A stretch of DNA of 64,000 nt, from positions 53,105 to 117,104 of the forward strand of contig MEHQ01003655.1 of assembly GCA_008828725.1 (NCBI GenBank). Direction: 5' to 3'. A program made the translations under genes and the position numbers. Positions 55,235-64,000 of the stretch are shown here, in pieces (the stretch's first letter is position 1; each line of letters starts with the position of its first letter). The stretch is from Saccharina japonica. Its lineage: Eukaryota > Sar > Phaeophyceae > Laminariales > Laminariaceae. The notes under the pieces were generated by a model that worked only from the letters and a program-made list of their open reading frames with translations, was not told the origin of the DNA and did not search any database.

Positions 55235-58200
55235 TCACACCTTAGAGCGCTTGGCCTGGGGCGCGTCAGCCGCATTGGCGGCAACCCTCTTCTCCTCCTT
55301 CTGCTCCTTCGCCTGTTCCTTCTTGTCCTCTTCGGCCTTGGTCCTCTCCTCCTCTTCCTTCATCTCCTTCTCAGCCTTCGCACGCCTTGCGCGCTGCGGA
55401 ACGAAATAACATTAAACAAGATAATTACAAAAACTACTTGGTTTATTTTTTTATAATGTGTAGTTGAAACATTGAATACGTTCATGAATTGGGGTTTTGA
55501 TTTTAACCGTTCGATGTATTGCCACCAACACCAGCACCACAACGACGACAGACACCATCGTTTAAGACTACCACCACCGCAATCACAAACACGACCAACA
55601 TCACCAACACCAGCAGTAGCATGGCCAACACCAACACCAACACCAACAATCAACATCAACACCAACCGCAACACCAGCACCAACATCAACACCACCGACA
55701 CCAACACCAACACCACTAAAAGCAACAACAACACGAAAACTTGCCTTTGCCGCCGTCCTCCTCTCCGACGCGTCTTTCCTAGCCTTAGCTCGGGCTGCCA
55801 GCAGCGACGCCTTCTCCTCCACCAGCCTCTGGTACTCGGCCTGCCAGAAGCAGTAAGATTGCAGAGATCAAAACGTAAAAAACATGAAAAAGTATCAGCA
55901 AAAGATGGGAACCAAACCTAATACGTACTTGCTACAGGTACACAGCTACTACAGTGCTATCGTTGAAGGTCATACTGGTGTCACATAACATGTATACTAC
56001 AGTAGATATTGTATATTATGTATCATACAACATAATATCAAAACCCTAAAAGATAATATCCGCATAATATCATATCATTTCCAGCCTTTGATGCCCGGCC
56101 TGGCAAAAACAGCACGGGTGTAAGCATACCATACCATGCCATACCTAAACCACTCCATATCCCATCATAACGAAATCGTGTCGAAACCATACATCGATAT
56201 CGATATCATATCATCCCAATATCGACATCGATATCCCGATATCATATCATCCCGATCTCGACATCGATATCCCGATATCATATCATCCCGATATCGATAT
56301 CGATATCCTGATATAATATCATCCTGATATCGATATCGATATCCCGATATAATATCATCCCGGTATCGATATCGATATCCCGATATCATATCATCCCGAT
56401 ATCATATCATCCCGATATCATATCATCCCAATATCGATATCGATATCATACCGATATCATATAATGTCAACATCGATACCTGGTACTGATATCAAATAAT
56501 ATGATATCCTATCATACCTGCAACAGCTCCTCAGCCTCAGCCTCCGCCGCCGCCGCGGCTTCAGCCTCCTTCACCCGGCGAGGCACCGCAGCGGTCTCCG
56601 ACTTGAGGAGCATGCCGAAGCATGAGGCCTCGATGGCGGCGCTATCGGCGTCCTTGTAGAGGCCGTTCAGGCTGGCCGACCGCTGGGCCGCAACCTGGGG
56701 CGGAACAAACAAACAAACAAAACAAAAATCACGAAAAACGATAAAACACAGCAACCGTTCGACGACAGAACGAAAATGAACAAATAAAAAAAGCATTTAC
56801 CAGTTTAATGTTTCTGGTGTACCTGGTAGAGAATTGCCGATGGGAGAATTATTATGTCTTCGATGTATTGGTGTTAGCTATTAATAGTAGTGCGGGCAAC
56901 TGGCTAAAAAAAACTTCGGATAGTTGGTTCTGAATCGTCAACTGTCGTACTTATTTCATACTAAAACAACAACAAAACGACACTATAAAAAAAAACAAGA
57001 ACAAATCGCGATCAACAGAGAACAAAACAACAGAACAAAACGTGAAACCAAAACGCTGTACGCATGTACAAATACCGAGGAGGTGTCAAATTTGGAAAAA
57101 AAAAAAAAAAAATAGAGGAAAAGGAGGGGTGAAACAGGCCGTTCAGGAGGAGGCCGTTCAGGCTATATAGCCGACCGCTGAGCATCAACCTCCTGGGTGG
57201 GAAAAAAAACACACACACACACACACACTACGAACGCACCTTAGCATAGCCCCCTAGTCTCATCCTCAGTCGTGCCTCCAGCTTGCGAGCGCGGCCGGCC
57301 TGTGAGTCAGCCTCAGCACGGAGTGCCTAATCGCAAAACAAACACCCCATGACGAGTTGAGTGGGGCGGGACGGGACGGTAAGGGACGAGACGGGACGGT
57401 AAGGGGCGGGACGGGACGGGACGGGACGGGACGGGACGGGACGGGACGGGACGACGGGAAGGGTGGAGGCAATGAGTAAGGCCAGTCAGATTTTGATGGG
57501 TTTCGCCTGAGGGTAGCCGACGAACATAACTATTGCGTATTGCCGGTAAATTAATGCCGGTGCCCGATATAATGCCGGCAAAATCGCTTGGCGGAGATGG
57601 GATCAACCAGTGTGGCAGCGTGCGGAATAATGCCGGTGCCCGCTATGTAGATAGAGAGATCAATACTGCCTGTGTAACCCTCAGCCAATCAGATTCAAGC
57701 GACCAATGGTTGCAGCGCTATCAATCCTGTTGTATGCCGACAATTGTAGAGATGTGCAGAATAATGCCGGTGCCCGCTATGTAGAGAGATCAATACTGCC
57801 TGTATAACTCTCAGCCAATCAGATCCAACCAACCAATGGTTACAGCGCTACCAATCCTTTTGTATGCCGACCATTTTCTAGAGTAAATAGTCAGCTCTAT
57901 ACGACTGTTTTGCTTTCCTGGTACACAAAACCTCATATATACCAGATACATACGATACATTCCAGGTAATACATATTACGTCCAACCAGGGCAGCACGCA
58001 GTCCTATAAAAAATGAAGAAAAAGTCGAGCGTTGAGATTACTGTACGAACCGAACATATTACACATGTTTCAGCTTGTTTTACTTGGTTTTAATATAGTT
58101 TTTTGGCTCTCGAAAAGGGTGTGCTCCCATGGTCCAACATTGGTACGCACTACCGTTGTTTTCAATGTGTGTTCTCTTGTGTACATGCTCGCAGAACAAT

Positions 58201-59669
58201 TGACTTGTACCAGAGTACGACTCTGGCAGATAGATGATACAGATCATTACCAATTCATGGTCTACACTAAATCGAGCTCGTGCTTGGCGGGTGGGAGCCG
58301 TGTAACCTGAATGGTACAAGGCAGGTTTCTTCGGTTGGATTTATACTGCACAGACCCTGCACAACACCTCATACTGGCAGATTAGATCATATATCTGTAG
58401 ATGATATATCTGTAGATGATCTATCTGTAGATCACCTGTCCGTCCGAGGTGTGGAATACGGCGCGCCCTATGTGCAGGAGCAACCTGCAAAACGTTTTGT
58501 ACAGGCTGTCTGTGGTCAATTTCTACCTTGCCCGTCGACCCAGACCGAGCCAACCCCAGACAAACCCTAAACCTAACCCTTAACCCAACCCTTTGGGGGG
58601 CACGAGGTCGGCAGGGGCGGGCCATGCCGCCGCGTGTTTTGATGGCGTTTTCCCAAAAAACAACATGCGGCCCAAAAGGCAAACCTCGCCCATTAAAACC
58701 GGCATCCTGCACAAAACGTTTTGCAGATTGCTCCTGCACATAGAGCGCGTCGTGAAATGCCAGCACTGTACAAGGCATGGAAGGCTTTCCTTCGGAGGGG
58801 TCACAGTGCAGATAGTGAGGGTGACGCAAGAAAAAAGGGTTACCTCGGAACCGGCGGAACACCACTATACTGCAAAGCAGCAGCGGCAGAGCATCCGTAC
58901 ACTGCCGACCACCACCAGCAGCAGCAGCAGCAACAACAACGACAGCAGCGATACTACACACCTTGGTATCAGGTACACGTATATAATGTGTCCGTGTACG
59001 TAGCAGGTACTTAGTCCATAAAAACTGTAGACAATAAAAAACAAAACAGTACAAATATGTTCTCACCCCTAACCCTAATCGTGTACCAGGTGATTAGTCG
59101 ATAAACTGTAAACAATAAAAAACAGTACAAATGTATTCCCACCTCAAAGCGATGCTTCGCCGACTCGATCCGGTCTGCCTTCGTCGCTGTGGAAACCCTT
59201 CCGTAGGCGCTTCTGCTGGGGAAGTAAGCCCACTCGGAAAAGCATGCCTGCCAAGCTTCGTTGAACTCCTCCAGAGGGGGGAGGTCCTGCTCTCGTGTTT
59301 TTCAGTTTTTTTTTCCAGTTCGTTGGGGGGGGGCAAGAAAAAAGAAAGTGGACAGAAAGGAGCACGTTGATCAACAGCAGCTACAGCTTTATGAGAACCA
59401 TGGCAAGGAGAACAACAACAGCAGTAGGCACAACCACGACAACTGCCGCAGGTGGAGCAGCAGCAAGACTAGCACCACCACCAAAATCAACAACAGCAGC
59501 AACAATGGAAACAGCGGCCCCGACGACAGCAAAAGAAACAACAGCAACAGCAATAACCACACCAACACGTACATTTTGTTCCGTTCTCTCTCGCCATCAG
59601 TACCCACTCCCTGACACCAACACCAACAACAACGCCAAAACCACCTCCAACACCAACAACAACACCACC

Positions 59670-59763
<94 letters not shown>

Positions 59764-62700
59764 CCACCGCCACCACCAACACCAACACCAACACCAACAC
59801 CAATAACAACAACGACAACGACAACACCACCACCACCAGAAGAAACAAATTACCAACCAAAAACTCACGTCGTTTTCCTCCGCCTCTTGCTCCACCAAAA
59901 GGCGAGCGTTCATGATCTCCTCCTCCTCGAACTGTTCAAGCTCGGGAATGGCGCCTGGCGAGACGAGCGGTGCGTGAGAAGTCGTGAAGCGAGGAAAAAG
60001 TGCGTGAGAGGGCGTACGTGAGGAGATGTATTATTACGTACTACAGTACGATAAAATAAAACAAGCAGAACTGCAGCCGACGTATGTACGTGGAGGCAAC
60101 TTTGTGAATAAAAGGTTTACAAAAAAAAAAAAAAGGGTCTCCTACACGGGGACACGAAGAAAACAAAAAAACAAAAAGCCTCAAAAAGTAATCGCAAACA
60201 GTCTAATTCGGTGTTTACTTCAGCTGCAAACAAGTATATACCTGGCGCAAATCAGGGCCAACCTTAACTGCTCTCAGCCGTTGACCACCGCCACCACCCC
60301 CACATTACCGCCAACACTACGAACACCACCCACCCGCCCTTGCCCCCCCCCTACTCATCATACGACTACGGCCATGCATGAAAATGAAGTACACCCCTCC
60401 ACACTCACCAGAAGCAACAGCAGCGTCCATCGCCTTCTTGCGCTTCTTCTTTTTCTTCTTCTTGCCCCCTCCATCCCCCTCAGCAGCAGCAGCGGCAGCC
60501 GCGATGACGGCCTCAGCAGCGGCAGCAGCGGCGATGGCGGAAGCGGCGGGGTAGGCCGCCGCGTCGTGCTCCACGAGCTTGGCGGCCTCCGCTTTCATCA
60601 GAGCCTCGGCAGCGGCCATTGGGGAGTCTGCTCGCGGCCCCGTGGACGAGAAAGCCTCCGATAAAGACCTGCGACACAGTATATTCACAACACAAAAATT
60701 ATGCGGGGGGGGGGGGGGGGGGGGGGGGTTGGGGGTACTCCATTTGTTATTTGCGCTTAAGTAATTTGACAACATTGACCACGCACCCTTTCCGAGACGA
60801 GGACACGGGGGGGGGGGGGGGGGGGGGGGTAGGAGGGGGTATTTCCATTGTCATGCAAAAAGCTCCGATAAAGGTCTACAACACAACTCATACACAGGCA
60901 CAAGCACAAACAAAATGGGGGCGGGGGGGGGGGGGGGGGCATACTCATTTGTTGCTTGCCTTGCCCATTGACCACGCATTCCTTTCGAGACGGAGGGGGG
61001 GGGGGTACTCATTGCCATGCATGGCCGTAGTCGTATGACCATATCACAGACTCTCTTGGGGGGCTCATGTCTAGCATGGCCATAGTAGTCTTAAGGCCAT
61101 AGAGTAGATAGACCCGCTCATCCCTACAATGCCGGGACGGAGCACATCGGGTTTTCACCGACCACAGAAAGGCATTACTGGGACTAGGGGTTGTGAGGGG
61201 GGTTGCCTGAAGCATAACCACTCTGCCCCGAAATCAATATGCGATCCAAACGGTTATTACGTTTTGGCACAAAGTGAATATCTTTCGGTTTTTTATCAGA
61301 TTTGTTGGCGTTTAGAGCGGGGAGGGGAAAGTCTGCGCCCGGCCCCATTGACGAAAATTCCCCCGACCACAAGCTATCACGAATAACACACCACTCAGGG
61401 GGTTGTTTCTCGGATGTCCGCTTCGTTCCATTTCAATTTAAGCATCGACATTTACGTTATTTCTGGATCCTTGAATTTTTTGTAATTTCGTGGAAGTGTT
61501 CCGAAGTGTCGATTGGATCATGGTGCAACTTCAATTACATGCTTCATTTTCACCAGCGTCGCCGCTTTTACCCGGGGAGCGGTCTAGCCGAACCGCCTGC
61601 GATCTCTTCCGGAACTCCCCTTCTTCGTCCCGCGCCACAGCAGTGTCGATGTTCTATATACTTCTTTTTTTAATAGTCGTATATTCTGCTAAAAGTACGA
61701 TGCGAATCATTTGTGTATGATACTGTCAATAAGTGTTTTGTGAGGAATTTCGCAGCAAACATTCGAGAATGGATATTTGCGCCGCTCCCTTACCCGGGCC
61801 TGGGCAGGTCTCGGCGAACCGCCTGCGATCTCTTCCGGAACTCCGCCTCGTCCCTCGCGGCCTGCTCCGCCAGTAACCGGGCGTCCCGATCGGCGGCGTC
61901 CTCCTCCCTCAGAGGCGCCCCGTCGGCTTCCTCCATCACCTTCGGTAGGGTTATACATACATATGCAAATAGTTGAGCAATAGTGATGTTAGTGGGGTTA
62001 TAACCCATTCAGAACTGAAAAACTTATCCCACACTACGCAATTCCAAGTAGTTTGTTCCCAAAGGGGTTAAGAGTTTGAGTTTGGGGAAGGCAATAAAAA
62101 AATAGGGGCCAGGGGGAAGTTGTAGGGGGTTGGGGTGGAATTAAGGCTGTTGTGTTGGTATTGGTGGTGGTGGTGGTGGTGGTGGTAGCGGTGGTGGTGG
62201 TGGTGGTAGCGGTGGTGGTGGTGGTAGTGGTGGTGGTGGTAGCGGTGGTGGTGGTGGTGGTGGTGGTGGTGGTGGTGGTGTTGGTGTTGGTGTTGGTGGT
62301 GATAGTGGTGGTGGTGGTGTTGGCGGTGGTGGTGTTGGCTTCCTCCGCCGCCTCGGGGCTACGTAGCAGTTAAGCAGAGCCAAACGGGGGACACTTACGC
62401 ACCAAGGTAGTATTTGGTGTTGTTGGTGGTGGTGCTGGCGTTGGTGGCAGTTGTGGTGGTGGTTGTGGTGGTGTTGGTGGTGGGAGGGAGGGTGGTGTTG
62501 GTGATGGTGGTGAGGGTGGTGGTAGTGGTGGGGGGGGGTGTACTCATGCCGTGCACGGCCGGTAGTCGTATGATCATAGACCCTCGCAGCTCTACAACGC
62601 CGGGACGGGGCACGTTGGGCTTTCACCAACCAGGCGGACATTGCTTGCACCAAGCGCGAAGCGCCGTGAGGTATTGGGCGAGTCGCGTGGAAGGCGAGCT

Positions 62701-63323
62701 GCATCCTGCTAAGAACCGCCTGTGAGGCGGACATGCATTATGGACGACAGCCTCCAACCAATTGATTTAATTTCAGGTGTGGTCACTTCCAGAGACGGCA
62801 ATGGGTGTTACTATGTATCTGCCTCGTGGGTGCCTTACCATATACACACTACGCGATACGACCATTCCCCTTGCGCGGAGGTGAGGGGGTGGTGTTGGTG
62901 AGGGTGGTGGTAGTGGTGGTGGGGTGGGGGGGGGGGGGGATGAGGGTGAGGGTGTTGGTGTTGGTGTTGGTGTTGGTCGTGTTGGTGGTGGTGTTACTTG
63001 GTGGTGGCTTTGTTTCGCGTGTGGGGTAGAGCTTCGGGGGAAGGGGGACTGGACTGGAGGGGGCTTAGGGATGTACTCATATCACGCATGGCCGTAGTCT
63101 AAGGTAGAATACCGAAATCGAACCGACCTACCTCGGGAGCGACGAGCTCATACTCGTACTGGGGCGAGGGGAGGCCGGCCAGCTTAGCCCTCAGCTCGTC
63201 CTTGCGTCTCCTTTCCCTGGCCCGTTCCTCCTTCGACCCCGCGACGCTGCTTCCCCCAAACGAAGACACGCTGCCCATCGGGGACATGCTCGCCATGCTG
63301 CTAGCGTCGTCGTTGAGGCCCAG
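55235..63323 (-). CDS. CDC5L: Cell division cycle 5-like protein, C-terminal nine exons (partial)
   Basis: This is the core scaffold of the Prp19/NineTeen complex, needed for spliceosome activation in the nucleus. Exons in transcript order: 63323-63132, 61939-61794, 60668-60409, 59954-59869, 59286-59143, 57326-57240, 56694-56518, 55840-55745, 55393-55235. They total 1,347 nt (448 codons plus TGA), and phases agree at every junction (0,2,1,0,0,0,0,0). Family landmarks follow the human and plant order: LAGLPSPQYEYELVAPE, EEDAADRDAR, QAVRRDLPRP, AAEALMKAE...LVEHD, EFNEAWQACFSEWAYFPSRS, TKADRIES, RLRMRLGGYAK and AVPRRVKEAE, then a charged tail ending AKRSKV. The N-terminal Myb repeats must lie beyond the right edge. 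The exon after EHD carries an Ala-rich and poly-Lys insertion. Introns are up to about 1.8 kb and packed with simple repeats and retroelement tails. Confidence 0.93.
55739..55746 (-). other. GC-type 5' splice site of the last CDC5L intron
   Basis: The exon ends AAAG and the intron begins GCAAGT, the strong GC-AG donor consensus. The exon's 96 nt and phase 0 are kept only if the GC is used. The nearest GT (four bases downstream) would shift the frame. Confidence 0.8.
56180..56510. repeat. ATC/GATATC-rich minisatellite in a CDC5L intron
   Basis: Units of about 45 bases combine ATATCATATCATCCCGATATC with CGATATCGATATCC. GATATC and ATCGAT palindromes recur throughout, so both strands give Tyr/Arg/Asp-rich frames. 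Confidence 0.9.
57148..57201 (-). pseudogene. Decayed duplicate of the CDC5L exon 56518-56694 5' end
   Basis: On the minus strand GTTGATGCTCAGCGGTCGGC...AGCCTGAACGGCCT matches the acceptor side of the real exon (GTTGCGGCCCAGCGGTCGGCC...AGCCTGAACGGCCT). A 6-base insertion introduces an in-frame TAG. It lies in the intron immediately upstream of the real exon. Confidence 0.65.
57360..57455. repeat. (GGGAC)n minisatellite
   Basis: About twenty GGGAC/GGGAC-like pentamers just upstream of the exon at 57,240-57,326, in the intron. Confidence 0.95.
58461..58750. repeat. Inverted repeat, 45-bp arms, in a CDC5L intron
   Basis: Arms 58,461-58,505 and 58,706-58,750 match as reverse complements around CTATGTGCAGGAGCAA and CTGCAAAACGTTTTGT. 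The spacer contains a telomere-like CCCTAA segment at 58,562-58,592. Confidence 0.7.
59671..59765. repeat. (AAC)n microsatellite in a CDC5L intron
   Basis: About thirty AAC triplets, flanked by imperfect ACC/AAC repeats from 59,612 to 59,850. Confidence 0.95.
60705..61045 (-). mobile_element. Stacked LINE 3' tails with poly-C ends in a CDC5L intron
   Basis: In minus-strand order: a tail of the second family (61,045-61,006, GGTCATACGACTACGGCC...GAGTA, C12); a LINE B 3' end (60,993-60,940, CCGTCTCGAAAGGAATGCG...AACAAATGAGTATGC, then a C run); and another LINE B 3' end (60,806-60,730, then C24 at 60,728-60,705). Each segment ends in C residues, and all lie in the sense orientation of CDC5L. Confidence 0.65.
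61561..61645 (-). pseudogene. Decayed duplicate of the CDC5L exon 61794-61939 3' end
   Basis: On the minus strand GAGTTCCGGAAGAGATCGCAGGCGGTTCG is shared exactly with the real exon (28-30 bases), followed by a diverged equivalent of the donor region (CCCCGG|GTAAAAG). It would encode EFRKRSQAVRLDRSPG, against EFRKRSQAVRRDLPRPG in the real exon. It lies in the downstream intron. Confidence 0.75.
62159..62340. repeat. (GGT)n microsatellite in a CDC5L intron
   Basis: Mostly GGT with AGC and GTT variants. It yields poly-Val and poly-Pro artefact frames. Similar GGT-rich DNA recurs at 62,405-62,540 and 62,885-63,000. Confidence 0.95.
62535..62735 (-). mobile_element. Second poly-C-tailed retroelement family, longest 3' piece
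   Basis: On the minus strand a frame reading through LVQAMSAWLVKAQRAPSR leads into CGGCCGTGCACGGCATGAGTAC and then C runs. Related pieces are at 63,780-63,965 (+), 54,285-54,350 (+) and 61,006-61,170 (-), all sharing a CCGTCCCGGC...TTGTAG / TACGGTCATACGACTACGGCC core. The upstream protein-like part suggests a LINE C-terminus, but I cannot identify the domain. Confidence 0.5.
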
Positions 63324-64000
63324 CTGTAGACCGGCAAGACGGAGGGAGGGAGGGAGGGAGGGGGGAAGACAGAGAGTTCAGCTTGAAAAACAAAAAACAA
63401 AAACTTGAAAACAAGAAGATAGTTTGAAAAAATATTACAAACCACACAAACCCGCAAACATGAACATTTCGACTACGCGTACAGACCTATATGTAAAGAT
63501 ACTCAGACTAAAAAGGCGAAAAATAGTTGCGGTAGAGACAACACAAGATGGATTGCCAATAGACCCCTTACCACCACCACCACCCCACCCCCCCTCCAAA
63601 ATCCTCCTTTCCACCTACGTACTCCCTCCCCCTTCTTATCCCGCCCCACCCCCCCTTACCCCCCATAACGCACGCTATCTATCTCTCCTAGGCGTGCTTC
63701 CAACCCGACTACCACCACCACCATGACCGCCATCTCCCATCCCCCATCCCCTTCCCAGCCCCGCCCTCTCCACCCTCACCCTCCCTGCGCCTCGCCCAAC
63801 ACCTCACGGCGGTTCGCGCATGGTGGCAAACAATCAATGCCTGCCTGCCCGCTCGTTGGAAACCCGACGTGCTCCGTCCCGGCAATGTAAGGGTTCGAGG
63901 GACTACGGTCATAACACTACGGCCATGCATGCCATGATGTATGCCATGTGTGCACCCTCCACCCCTTCCACCCCCTCCACTCCCTCCCCACCCCCCCCAT
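63324..64000. other. CDC5L intron running to the window edge
   Basis: It holds a GGAG run (63,340-63,363), CCACC-rich DNA (63,570-63,720) and, at 63,780-63,965, a plus-strand copy of the second poly-C-tailed family. No further CDC5L exon is recognised. Confidence 0.6.

Noticed and set aside
59295..59915. Asn-rich 206-codon protein
   Set aside because: It is the (AAC)n microsatellite in a CDC5L intron; the opposite strand gives poly-Leu or poly-Cys.
62141..62734. Proline- or valine-rich proteins
   Set aside because: Artefacts of the (GGT)n run; only the distal part resembles a retroelement tail.

Overview
The window is eukaryotic nuclear DNA from a repeat-rich genome. Coding sequence is split by long introns, CT, CAG, AAC and GGT microsatellites and long poly-G/C runs are frequent, and most of the sequence is transposable elements or satellite. 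The LINE open reading frames resemble families I associate with brown algae (Phaeophyceae), so a brown alga or related stramenopile is my best guess. That is inference, not proof.

Only two host genes can be supported. (1) On the + strand, about 19.2-27.4 kb, a four-exon gene encodes a large multidomain protein. It has twelve 16-residue repeats, a long disordered region with two PPSY motifs, a beta-sandwich-like domain of bacterial flavour, a ZU5 domain and a novel C-terminal domain. All three introns are phase 0. (2) On the - strand, 55.2-63.3 kb and running off the right edge, lie the last nine exons of CDC5L/CEF1, the core Prp19-complex (NineTeen complex) splicing factor. Reading phase is consistent at every junction, and one intron is GC-AG.

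The rest is mobile or repetitive. 0-6.4 kb: LTR fragments and three fold-back (long inverted repeat) elements. 6.4-10.6 kb: a decayed LINE with endonuclease and reverse transcriptase. 13.6-14.1 kb: the 3' end of a second LINE. 17.2-18.0 kb: a nested inverted-repeat element. 28.7-50.8 kb: a satellite of about 263 bp, roughly 55 copies, interrupted by three insertions and flipped in orientation at its right end. One interruption is a 1,888-bp non-autonomous Helitron with textbook ends (43,705-45,592). 51.5-54.1 kb: a MITE family with GACGC...GCGTC inverted termini. 54-64 kb: LINE 3' ends that finish in poly-C tracts, several inside CDC5L introns.

The two genes are not obviously connected in function. 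CDC5L is a spliceosome gene. The ZU5 protein looks like a scaffold or signalling protein and is the least familiar coding sequence here.
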